Positions 52,871-60,831 of a stretch of DNA of 64,000 nucleotides are shown one piece after another. This stretch comes from Roseiflexus sp. (GTDB lineage Bacteria > Chloroflexota > Chloroflexia > Chloroflexales > Roseiflexaceae), in the NCBI GenBank assembly GCA_017743475.1, contig JAGHYV010000001.1, positions 1-64,000 of the forward strand, written 5' to 3'. Each line of letters starts with the position of its first letter. Within the stretch, counting starts at the first letter, position 1. Position numbers and translations under genes: made by a program. The notes under the pieces were generated by a model that was not told the origin of the DNA, searched no databases, and saw only the letters and a list, made by a program, of their open reading frames with translations.

Positions 52871-54298
52871 ATGCGTCGTCTTTCGATCCTGTTCCTTTTC
52901 CTGATTGCGGCGCTTGCTAGTTGCAATTCCGTCCCTGCCCACACGCCGCTTGCCGACCAACCGACAGGGACGTTGATCCCAACAGCAGCAACCACGCCTA
53001 TGCCACCTGGTCAACCGACAGTAGTCTCCACACCTGTGCTGCCCAGTCAACCGACAGCAGCAACCACGCCTGTGCCGCCTGGTCAACCGACGGTAGTCAC
53101 CACACCTGTGCCGCCTGGTCAACCGACAGCAGCAACCATGCCCATGCCGCCTGGTCGACCAACATCCATTCCGCCGACGCCTGATGCCGCACCATCGGCG
53201 CCGGTTGCCACCGTCTCGTCTGCGCCGCAACTGGCTGGGGCATTGCTCCCCACGATTGTGCTGCAACAGATAGCCGACGGGTTTGATCGTCCACTGCACA
53301 TAACGCACGCTGGTGACGGTAGCGGACGACTCTTTGTAGTGGAGAAGGTGGGGCGCATTAAGATTGTGCGCAACCGACAGGTGTTGCCCGAACCATTCCT
53401 GGATATTACTGATCGGGTAGGATCGCGCGCTAATGAACAGGGATTGCTGAGCGTCGCATTTCATCCTCGCTACCGCGAGAACGGCTGGATCTTCGTCAAT
53501 TACACCGATAACAATGGCGACACTGTCGTCTCGCGATTCAACGCAACTGGCGACCGCGCCGACCCGTTCAGTGAACAGGTCGTGTTGACGATTGAACAAC
53601 CCTTTCCCAATCACAATGGTGGATTGATTATTTTTGGTCCCGACGGAATGCTCTATATCGGGATGGGCGACGGCGGCAGCGCTGGCGATCCGCTTGGTGC
53701 AGGGCAGGATCGTTCAACGCTGCTTGGAAAGATACTGCGTATCAACGTTGAAGAGCTTCCGTACACCATTCCCCCCGACAATCCCTGGGCAGATGGTGTT
53801 GATGGTCGGCAGGAGAACTGGGTGATCGGCGTGCGCAATCCGTGGCGTTTCTCGTTCGACCGTGCAACTGGCGACCTGTTTGTTGCCGATGTTGGGCAGA
53901 ACCGGCTCGAAGAGGTGCACCTGCTGCGCGCCGGGCGGATTGCGGGCGCGAACCTGGGCTGGAATGTGATGGAAGGAAATGAGTGCTTCCGCCGCAACGA
54001 CTGTGACCGTAGCGCTTTCGATCTGCCGATCGACGTCTATCCGCATAGCCTGGGGTGCTCTGTTACAGGCGGACATGTCTACCGCGGCGTGGCTTTCCCT
54101 GCCTTGCAAGGAGTCTATATCTTCGGCGACTTTTGCAGCGGGCGCATCTGGGGGTTGCGTCCGTCTGGCGCGAGGTGGGAGCGCGTCGAACTCTTACGAT
54201 CCGGTTTACAGATCGCTTCATTCGGCGAAGACGAAGCCGGCGAATTGTACGTCGCCGGGTATAATAATGGCATCCTGTACCGGATCGTTGTAGAATAG
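52871..54298 (+). CDS. Glucose/sorbosone (PQQ-type) dehydrogenase-like lipoprotein
   Basis: 475 aa. The ATG at 52871 has aaggag about 8 nt upstream. A lipoprotein signal ends in ALASC18, followed by five copies of a 12-residue Pro/Thr repeat (TTPVPPGQPTAA type; residues about 40-100) as a surface linker. The rest is a six-bladed quinoprotein beta-propeller (LHITHAGDGSGRLFVVEKVGRI, NEQGLLSVAFHP, PFPNHNGGLIIFGPDGMLYIGMGDGG, ENWVIGVRNPWRFSFD). It probably oxidises sugars or aldoses on the outer face of the membrane, with PQQ as cofactor if the family assignment holds. The antisense ORF rich in Arg/Cys is a shadow of the repeat. Confidence 0.9.
   Translation: MRRLSILFLFLIAALASCNSVPAHTPLADQPTGTLIPTAATTPMPPGQPTVVSTPVLPSQPTAATTPVPPGQPTVVTTPVPPGQPTAATMPMPPGRPTSIPPTPDAAPSAPVATVSSAPQLAGALLPTIVLQQIADGFDRPLHITHAGDGSGRLFVVEKVGRIKIVRNRQVLPEPFLDITDRVGSRANEQGLLSVAFHPRYRENGWIFVNYTDNNGDTVVSRFNATGDRADPFSEQVVLTIEQPFPNHNGGLIIFGPDGMLYIGMGDGGSAGDPLGAGQDRSTLLGKILRINVEELPYTIPPDNPWADGVDGRQENWVIGVRNPWRFSFDRATGDLFVADVGQNRLEEVHLLRAGRIAGANLGWNVMEGNECFRRNDCDRSAFDLPIDVYPHSLGCSVTGGHVYRGVAFPALQGVYIFGDFCSGRIWGLRPSGARWERVELLRSGLQIASFGEDEAGELYVAGYNNGILYRIVVE
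52970..53160. repeat. 36-bp coding tandem repeat
   Basis: Five imperfect 36-bp units (accacgcctgtgccgcctgg...) encode the Pro/Thr linker of the quinoprotein lipoprotein. Confidence 0.85.
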
Positions 54299-54350
54299 AC
54301 GCGCAGACCCGATGTTCGAGGTCTGGCACACGACCGGCTGAGGTTGATCC

Positions 54351-55928
54351 ATGCCCCCTGTGACCGTTCAGGATGTCTTGCGCCTGGCATTGCCAGACGG
54401 TTCGGAAGTCGTTGCTGGCAATGCTGGTCTCAACCACCAGGTGAGCTGGGTGACGACGCCACGCGCCACGCCGCCAGCCTTTACCAATCTGCGCGGCGGC
54501 GAATGTGTGGTGGTGGCGACCAGCGTGCTGCGGGCGCTCGATGAACGTCTAACGCTCGCCAATCTGATTGAGCGTCTGGTGCAGGTGCCTGTAGCAGCCA
54601 TTGCGGTGCAGGGCGACATCCCTGATCAGGCGCGCACGACTGCTGAGAGTCTGCGTCTGCCGCTCATTCGGCTTCCCGACTCCTGCGACATTCGAGAAGT
54701 CGAGCGCGAGATTCAGCGTCTGATCAGCGACTATGATGCACAGATCGAGCGCCGCGCCGCTCAACTCGGCTCGGTGCTGACGCAGCGTTCGCTAGCAGGC
54801 GTCGGCGTCAATGGGTTGCTGGAAACGCTCGTCGAGCGCACCGGACGCAGCCTTGCGTACTACAGTCCAGCCGGAGAGGTGCGCGCGTTGCGGGCGCGTG
54901 GACCAGCGCGCGTCGCGTTACAGACGCTGCAACCGCGCACGACTGGCTCAGTCTCGCATTTGGGGCAGCATATCTGGGTGCAACAGATCGGGCAGATGTC
55001 ACCCGGCGACGCGGCAGGGCGCAACTTTGGCTACCTGGCACTCTGTGGTGATACACTCGACGACTGGGATCGACTGGCGGCACAGCAAGGCGCATCGGCG
55101 CTAGCGCTGGAACTGGCAAAAGAACAGGCAGTGCTGGCTGCTGAAGAGCGTCTGCGCGGCGATTTCGTGCAGGCAGTGCTCGTCGGCGCTGCAACTGACG
55201 ACAAAACGCTAGTGCAGCGCGGGCGCGAGTTGGGCTACGACTTACGGCAACCGCACGTTGCTATGCTCTGCGGCATCGTCGATGGGGATGATCGCACAAT
55301 CGCACGTATTGCCGATGCGCTCAGTGCCGCGCTCAACGCTCTTGGAGTCGCCGCACCGATGATGCGTCGAATTGATGATGTACTCTGCTACCTTCCGGCG
55401 GTCAGTCGTGGGCGACGGTTCCAAGAAGTGGCAGATCTGCTGCGCCAACGTTTGGTGAATGATGTCCCCGATGTACTGGTCGCAATCGGGCGCGAAGCAC
55501 CGACGCTCACCGCCTGGTCGCGTTCACTGCGCGAAGCCGAACAGGCGCTCCTGATCGGGCGGGAACTGGTGGGCAATGGGCGCGTGCTCGACTTCAGCGA
55601 TCTGGGGGTGTACCGCCTGCTCCTGCTGCTGCGCGAGTCGCCCGAACTGTGGGAGTTCTACCGCAGCACGCTTGCCACGCTCGTCGAGTATGACCGTGAC
55701 CAGCACGGTGAGTTGCTGAAGACGCTCGAAGCGTTCTTCGAGCACAACGGCAACCTGGCGCGCACCGCCGATGCGCTGCACATTCACCGCAATACACTCC
55801 TCTACCGCCTGACACGGATCAAAGAGATCAGTGGGCGCGACCCGGATGTTGCCGAAGACCGACTGGCGCTGTGGCTGGCGCTCAAGGCGCACCGCGTCCT
55901 CAAGACGATTACGGAGCCGGTTGGATAG
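54351..55928 (+). CDS. PucR-family transcriptional regulator
   Basis: 525 aa. The N-terminal PucR sensory domain (VTVQDVLRLALPDGSEVVAGNAGLNHQVSWVTTPRATPPAFTNLRGGECVVVATSVL) is followed by a long GAF/GGDEF-like middle and the C-terminal PucR helix-turn-helix (LKTLEAFFEHNGNLARTADALHIHRNTLLYRLTRIKEI). Such regulators control purine or amino-acid catabolism genes in other bacteria; the target here is unknown. It is convergent with pcrA (15 bp apart). Confidence 0.92.
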   Translation: MPPVTVQDVLRLALPDGSEVVAGNAGLNHQVSWVTTPRATPPAFTNLRGGECVVVATSVLRALDERLTLANLIERLVQVPVAAIAVQGDIPDQARTTAESLRLPLIRLPDSCDIREVEREIQRLISDYDAQIERRAAQLGSVLTQRSLAGVGVNGLLETLVERTGRSLAYYSPAGEVRALRARGPARVALQTLQPRTTGSVSHLGQHIWVQQIGQMSPGDAAGRNFGYLALCGDTLDDWDRLAAQQGASALALELAKEQAVLAAEERLRGDFVQAVLVGAATDDKTLVQRGRELGYDLRQPHVAMLCGIVDGDDRTIARIADALSAALNALGVAAPMMRRIDDVLCYLPAVSRGRRFQEVADLLRQRLVNDVPDVLVAIGREAPTLTAWSRSLREAEQALLIGRELVGNGRVLDFSDLGVYRLLLLLRESPELWEFYRSTLATLVEYDRDQHGELLKTLEAFFEHNGNLARTADALHIHRNTLLYRLTRIKEISGRDPDVAEDRLALWLALKAHRVLKTITEPVG

Positions 55929-55942
55929 CCACAGAGATAGGG

Positions 55943-58195
55943 TCAATCATCAGCGCGCTGGAGATTGGCAAAACTCGCCAGCAGACGTTTGACCCCTTTG
56001 CCCACAAAAGCGACTGTCACTTCTTCGTCGCCTTCGACCAGTTTTGAACTGACGACGATCCCCTCGCCGAACTGCGCGTGGCGCACTTTCTGCCCGGCAA
56101 AGAAGGTGACGTCGCGCGGTTCGGGCGCGGAACGGCGAGACGACTGTGTGCGTTCCTGGCGTTGCTCGCGCGCAATTGCCGCGCGATTGGTGAACAGCGA
56201 CGACTGCTGTGCGGTGTACCCACGTTTCGGCATGCGTTGCAGCAGGTCAGGCGGGATGTCGTGGAGAAAGCGCGACGGTGTGGCGATGTCAGCACGCCCA
56301 TAGGTGGTACGCCGGAAGGCGTGAAGCAGGTAGAGGCGCTCTTTTGCACGAGTTGCGCCGACGTAGAACAACCGGCGCTCCTCATCGAGCGCATCGCGGT
56401 CATCAGTCGAGCGGGCGTGCGGGAGCAACCCTTCTTCAAGACCGACCAGGAAGACGACTGGAAACTCCAACCCTTTCGCCTGATGCAGCGTAATGCAGGT
56501 GATGGCGTCGCGCTCTTCCTGAAGAGTATCAATATCGGAGACCAGCGCAACCTCTTCGAGGAATGTCGGCAACTGACTCTCAATCGGCAGCGTGGCATAG
56601 TTTTCGGCAACGTTACGCAATTCCTGCACATTGTTCCAGCGATCCTCCCCTTCCTCTTCACCATACTCACGCTGCAACGCTTCACGGAAACCCACCCGCA
56701 CGAACAGCCATTCCATCAATGCGCCAAGCGCCAGGCGCTGACGCTGGCTTATCATCTCATCGATCAGGGAAAGAAACCCGATCAGGGCATGTCGCACGCG
56801 CGATCCCGCCCCTCCACCAGTAGAAGGCGCTGGATCGGTTTCGGCAGTTAGCACCTGCAGCGCCACGTACAACGGCACAGAAGCCGCGCTTGCGCGCTGC
56901 TCTAGGTCCTCCTGCGTGCGCTGACCAATGCCGCGGGCAGGCCAGTTCAACACCCGACTCAGGCTGATGTCATCGAACGGGTTAAGCGCCAGACGCAGAT
57001 AGGCAAGCGCGTCTTTGATCTCCTTCCGCTCATAGAAGCGCGTACCGCCAACGATTACATAGCGCAACTGACGCGCAAGCAACGCTTCCTCAATAGCGCG
57101 CGACTGCGCGTTTGTGCGATACATGATGGCAATATCGCCTGGCTGATACGCACCGCTGGCAAGCAAACGGGCGATTTCCGCAGCAACCAGTTGCGCCTCT
57201 TCGTCCTGGTCGTACCCTTCAATTACCTGGACTTTCGCGCCCGCGCCATTATGCGTCCAGAGGCGTTTTTCGCGGCGCCGCTGTGCGCTTCGGTTGATGA
57301 CTGCCTGGGCGACATCGAGGATTGCCTGGGTGCTGCGATAATTCTGCTCCAGCAGAATGACCCGCGCATCGGGGTAATCTTGCTCGAACGAGAGAATATT
57401 CCGGATGTCGGCGCCGCGAAACGCATAGACCGACTGATCCTCGTCGCCAACGACAAAGATATTGCGATGCCGCGCTGCCAGTTGCTTCAGCAGAACATAC
57501 TGCGCCCGGTTCGTATCCTGGTACTCATCCGCCAGGAGGAAACGGTAGCGTTCCTGATAACGTTCGAGCACAGTCGGGTGCTGATCGAAGAGACGCACGG
57601 TTTCCACCAGCAGATCGTCGAAATCGAGCGCATTCGAGTCATGCAACAGTTCCTGATACCGCGCAAAACAACGTGCTGTCACCTCATCGAAGTACGAACG
57701 CGCATGGCGGCTATAGTCGGACGGAGTGATCAATTCATTCTTGGCGCGCGAAATGGCGGCATGGATAGAGCGCGGTGGATGTTTCTTCTCATCGAGGTTC
57801 AAATCACGCAGGACGCGCTTCATCACCCGCAGTTGATCATCAGTATCGTAGATCGCAAAATCGCGCTCCCGCCCCAGGTGAACAATGTCGCGGCGCAGAA
57901 AGCGCGCGCAGATACTGTGAAAGGTGCCGACTGTCAACGCTGCCGACTGTCCCGCGCCGATCAAAGCAACAAGGCGGTCGCGCATCTCACGCGCTGCCTT
58001 GTTGGTGAACGTCACTGCCAGAACCGCATGCGGATCGACACCCTGAATACCGATCAGATACGCAACACGATGGGTCAGCACGCGCGTCTTCCCGCTTCCC
58101 GGACCGGCAAGCACTAGTGTCGGACCAGGATCAGCCGTCACCGCCTGCTGCTGCGCCGGGTTCAACGCGCTCAGGATTACGGCAGGATCAGTCAT
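55943..58195 (-). CDS. pcrA: UvrD/PcrA-type ATP-dependent DNA helicase
   Basis: 750 aa from the ATG at 58195 (MTDPAVILSALNPAQQQAVTADPGPTLVLAGPGSGKTRVLTHR), a superfamily 1A helicase. Motif I GPGSGKT is at 30-36; later come LLADEYQDTNRAQY (motif II), VVGDEDQSVYAFRGADIRNI (III) and ITLHQAKGLEFPVVFLVGLEEGLLPH (V/VI region). The C-terminal VRHAQFGEGIVVSSKLVEGDEEVTVAF is the PcrA-type Tudor-like tail. It acts in nucleotide excision and mismatch repair and removal of blocked RNA polymerase. The 18 extra residues of the track start are unsupported. Confidence 0.95.
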   Translation of the reverse strand: MTDPAVILSALNPAQQQAVTADPGPTLVLAGPGSGKTRVLTHRVAYLIGIQGVDPHAVLAVTFTNKAAREMRDRLVALIGAGQSAALTVGTFHSICARFLRRDIVHLGRERDFAIYDTDDQLRVMKRVLRDLNLDEKKHPPRSIHAAISRAKNELITPSDYSRHARSYFDEVTARCFARYQELLHDSNALDFDDLLVETVRLFDQHPTVLERYQERYRFLLADEYQDTNRAQYVLLKQLAARHRNIFVVGDEDQSVYAFRGADIRNILSFEQDYPDARVILLEQNYRSTQAILDVAQAVINRSAQRRREKRLWTHNGAGAKVQVIEGYDQDEEAQLVAAEIARLLASGAYQPGDIAIMYRTNAQSRAIEEALLARQLRYVIVGGTRFYERKEIKDALAYLRLALNPFDDISLSRVLNWPARGIGQRTQEDLEQRASAASVPLYVALQVLTAETDPAPSTGGGAGSRVRHALIGFLSLIDEMISQRQRLALGALMEWLFVRVGFREALQREYGEEEGEDRWNNVQELRNVAENYATLPIESQLPTFLEEVALVSDIDTLQEERDAITCITLHQAKGLEFPVVFLVGLEEGLLPHARSTDDRDALDEERRLFYVGATRAKERLYLLHAFRRTTYGRADIATPSRFLHDIPPDLLQRMPKRGYTAQQSSLFTNRAAIAREQRQERTQSSRRSAPEPRDVTFFAGQKVRHAQFGEGIVVSSKLVEGDEEVTVAFVGKGVKRLLASFANLQRADD

Positions 58196-58334
58196 GAGTC
58201 GCCCGTACGCGCTGTACCGAGCTTGCGCATTTTCCGAACCATATTCCACGCGCGCACCATACTTATCTGATCAGATCCACCGCCATACCTGTCTTCCTTT
58301 CCGGCGTTGTAGATGCAAACGTGGCGTTCCACCA

Positions 58335-59051
58335 TTATACCAGCGCCCGCACCACTTCGATCCCGTTCATTGCCATATGGTGCAGGAACAGCACGTGGTG
58401 CAGATCGCCATCGTGCGCCTTGATATGCAGTTCGCGCGCCGTCGATACCGGTGTGTCGAACGTATCCACCGCATTGGCAGGTACAATGACACGTCGCCGG
58501 ATGCCGTGCGCATTCGCCTCCAGGCGCAGATGCATCGCGCCCTGATAGGTACAGAGATCGGTGCAATCGCCAACAACGATGAACCGATCAATCTGCGGGC
58601 GGGCGGCGATCCAGGCGCCCAGACCGGTGCCGATCATCGAACTAATCGAGTTCTTGGGAAAAACAGCAATATCGCCAAAGAACGGCAGCGCCTTCAACTC
58701 TTCGACGGTATCGCTCTCGGCGCTGCCAGCGATGCAGTGCGGCGGATATGCTTCGAACTCCGGCGTCTGCGGATCGTGGGCGTCCTGCGTCAACGCAAAG
58801 TTGCGCACCCCCAGCGCATAGGCATGCCTGAGCAGATCGGCGACCGGGCGCACAATCTGACCCACGCGCTCGCTCGCCAGCGGACCGCTCTTGCAGAAGC
58901 CGTTAATGACATCGATCGACAGCACGGCGACACGTTCGGGTTCACCGGCGACAACGTCCGCCAGCGGTATATCCTGTAACGCGCCGAACCACTCATCGAG
59001 ATACGCCAGGAATGGACGTGCGTGGTCAGCCAGGTTCATCCGGGCAGTCAT
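58335..59051 (-). CDS. Nicotinamidase-like isochorismatase-family hydrolase
   Basis: 238 aa from the ATG at 59051, which has gaggagg 5 nt upstream. The Asp-Lys-Cys catalytic triad of the family is present: D47 in VLSIDVINGFC, the lysine of VFPKNSIS and the cysteine of GDCTDLCTYQGAM. FALTQDAHDPQTPEFEAYPPHCIAGSAES resembles the nicotinamidase metal and substrate region. The gene 68 bp upstream encodes an NrtR-like NAD regulator, which favours nicotinamide to nicotinate conversion in NAD salvage over other isochorismatase-type activities. Confidence 0.85.
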   Translation of the reverse strand: MTARMNLADHARPFLAYLDEWFGALQDIPLADVVAGEPERVAVLSIDVINGFCKSGPLASERVGQIVRPVADLLRHAYALGVRNFALTQDAHDPQTPEFEAYPPHCIAGSAESDTVEELKALPFFGDIAVFPKNSISSMIGTGLGAWIAARPQIDRFIVVGDCTDLCTYQGAMHLRLEANAHGIRRRVIVPANAVDTFDTPVSTARELHIKAHDGDLHHVLFLHHMAMNGIEVVRALV

Positions 59052-59119
59052 AGGTTCCTCCTCAGGACGATGCACGTTTGCCGGGCTGCGGAGTGCACCC
59101 GGCGCAAACCGGTTCCATC

Positions 59120-59878
59120 TCACGACGACGGATGATGTTCCTGCGAATCATCTGCGTCGATGCGCGCCTCGCGCCAGCGGAAAACGAACTGCCCGTCGCC
59201 GCGATCACGGCGGAAGCGATAGAGCCGCGTCGGGCGACCGCGCCCCTCACGTAGCAGACCGGTCTCCTCCAGCACGCCGGCGTCTTTAATTTTACGATAG
59301 AAATTGCCTTTGTCCAGTTTTTCACCGAAAATTTGTTCGTAGATGTGTTTCAATTCCAGGATCGAAAAGACTTCCGGCAGCAGTTCAAACGCCAGGGTAG
59401 TATACTCCAGTTTTGAGCGCAACCGCGCCAGCGCTGTCGCCAGAATGCGGTCGTGGTCGAAGGCAAGCGGCGACGGAATCTCACGCACCGGGAACCAGCG
59501 CACATCAAGGCTTTCATCCGACACCCGCAGACGCTGCCGGTCGGCGCGAACCAGGGCAAAATAGGCGACACTGATCACCCGCGTGCGCGGATCGCGATCC
59601 GGATCGCCAAAGGTATACAACTGCTCGATATAGATGTCGCGCACCCCGGTTTCTTCTTCGAGTTCACGACGCGCAGCGTCCTCAAGCGACTCATGCATCT
59701 GCACAAAGCCGCCGGGGATCGCCCAGAACCCTTCGTAGGGCCAGCGTTTGCGCCGCACCAGCAGAACATGGAGTTCGCGGTCGATCAGGGTGAAGATCAC
59801 CACATCAACGGTGACGGAGGGGCGTTCGTAGCGCGCGGGGTCGTAGGTTTCGGCGGTTTCGTCAGTTGTGTCTGCCAT
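59120..59878 (-). CDS. nrtR: Nudix/winged-helix protein, NrtR-like regulator of NAD metabolism
   Basis: 252 aa. Residues about 20-150 are a Nudix domain with an intact Nudix box GGFVQMHESLEDAARRELEEETGV (about 56-79). Residues about 155-235 form a winged helix (LELKHIYEQIFGEKLDKGNFYRKIKDAGVLEETGLLREGRGRPTRLYRF), the NrtR arrangement in which ADP-ribose or NAD derivatives are sensed. It probably represses the nicotinamidase gene downstream. The complete Nudix box means some ADP-ribose pyrophosphatase activity may remain. Start supported by ttgaggtg 5 nt upstream. Confidence 0.87.
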   Translation of the reverse strand: MADTTDETAETYDPARYERPSVTVDVVIFTLIDRELHVLLVRRKRWPYEGFWAIPGGFVQMHESLEDAARRELEEETGVRDIYIEQLYTFGDPDRDPRTRVISVAYFALVRADRQRLRVSDESLDVRWFPVREIPSPLAFDHDRILATALARLRSKLEYTTLAFELLPEVFSILELKHIYEQIFGEKLDKGNFYRKIKDAGVLEETGLLREGRGRPTRLYRFRRDRGDGQFVFRWREARIDADDSQEHHPSS

Positions 59879-59956
59879 CGCCGCACCTCAATTAGTGTCA
59901 TTGCAACAATAACTATAGCGGCAGACGCAGGATTTGTCAAGGCAGGCGAATCGATC

Positions 59957-59985
59957 TTGACAGAAAACGCCGAAACTGTTACAGT
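59957..59985 (+). promoter_or_regulatory. Promoter of tRNA-Gly(CCC)
   Basis: TTGACA (59957-59962), 17-bp spacer, TACAGT (59980-59985), 10 bp before the tRNA. Confidence 0.75.
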
Positions 59986-59995
59986 ATCAATGCAC

Positions 59996-60070
59996 GCGGG
60001 AGTGGCGCAACGGTAGCGCATCTGCTTCCCAAGCAGAGGGCTGCGGGTTCGAATCCCGTCTCCCGCTCCA
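59996..60070 (+). tRNA. tRNA-Gly (anticodon CCC)
   Basis: Acceptor GCGGGAG/CTCCCGC, anticodon stem TCTGC/GCAGA around TTCCCAA (CCC), T arm CGGGTTCGAATCCCG, encoded CCA. The acceptor and T arms are identical to those of tRNA-Gly(GCC) at 24.8 kb. Confidence 0.97.
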
Positions 60071-60088
60071 CAAGGGCGGTACACCGGT

Positions 60089-60119
60089 AAACCTCGTCGC
60101 TCCTCCGGCGAGGTTTTTT
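60089..60119 (+). terminator. Terminator after tRNA-Gly(CCC)
   Basis: AAACCTCGtcg-ctcctc-cggCGAGGTTTTTTC: a GC-rich hairpin with a six-T tail, 20 bp after the tRNA. Confidence 0.85.
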
Positions 60120-60204
60120 CTTTTCTGAAAGACGCCATCTCCCGCACTATATCTGGTAGTCGGGCGCAACCGTGCAGTGGTCGCGCCGATCCGTCGATCT
60201 GCGT

Positions 60205-60381
60205 TTATCTCGTATTGTTCAGCAGCCAGACCAGTGCAACGATCAGGATGATCGCGCCACCGGCGCTCACGAGTGCGCCAATCAGGTTGATGAGCGCCTG
60301 GATGAGCACGCCGATCATCCAGCGCGCCGCTCCGATCAGAATGACGGCGAGGATGATCGTCAGCAGGATGTCGAGATCCAT
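60205..60381 (-). CDS. 58-aa hydrophobic membrane protein (not in ORF track)
   Basis: The minus strand encodes MDLDILLTIILAVILIGAA, RWMIGVLIQALINLIGALV and SAGGAIILIVALVWLLNNTR, 58 residues. It has a strong ribosome site (gggaggag 4 nt before the ATG) and two likely transmembrane helices separated by an Arg-Trp turn and amphipathic stretch. Glycine/isoleucine-rich small membrane proteins of this kind are often stress-related; no specific family can be claimed. The plus-strand ORFs through here are shadows. Confidence 0.75.
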   Translation of the reverse strand: MDLDILLTIILAVILIGAARWMIGVLIQALINLIGALVSAGGAIILIVALVWLLNNTR

Positions 60382-60831
60382 GGTTCTCCTCCCTTCCGTG
60401 ACGCCTGAGGGATTATTCCCTCGCTTGCAGCATACCGCGTCTGCGCCCCGTGCAACCTGCGACCTGGATGAGGAGTTGCCTGCGTTCTGGCATCGTGTTG
60501 TTCAGGGAAAGGAAGCACGCGGCTCACCAGAGGCTCACCGCTCGTCGTCGGATGGCGCCCTCTGTTTGTAGACGGGTAGACAGGCGCTAAAAATGGTGTA
60601 TAGTAGGCATATGCGCAATCTGCAAACCGCTCAGGAGCGTCTTCGCAGCTATGCCGCAGGTCTGACATCGACAGGTATGTGTTCACATTTCTCCTGGGAG
60701 CAAAGGCATCTTGCCCTTGTAGATGCACCAGGGTGGGATACTCTCGCTACCTGGCGCGTGTAGTATCTCAGGTGTGAACAGGTACGTCGGCAGGAGTTGC
60801 TTCGGGCGGAAATGAATGAGGGAGACGCACA
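60382..60831. other. 450-bp region before the radical SAM/SPASM gene, with a candidate promoter and leader ORF
   Basis: TAGACA (60577-60582), 16-bp spacer and TATAGT (60599-60604) form a plausible plus-strand promoter. It is followed at 60611-60763 by a 50-codon ORF (MRNLQTAQERLRSYAAGLTS...) without a ribosome site. Its second half runs through a degenerate copy of the dispersed cctgggagcaaaggcatcttgccc repeat. I do not call it a gene, but it is the only candidate leader or precursor ORF next to the maturase. Confidence 0.4.

Noticed and set aside
52751-53614. 287-aa minus ORF with repeated Cys/Arg/His motifs that looks like a metal-binding repeat protein
   Set aside because: It is the antisense translation of the 36-bp repeat in the quinoprotein lipoprotein gene; the plus-strand frame has signal peptide, lipobox and a known domain.
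60611-60763. 50-codon ORF before the SPASM maturase as RiPP precursor
   Set aside because: A promoter precedes it, but there is no ribosome site and its second half overlaps a dispersed noncoding repeat; kept only as a remark in the findings.
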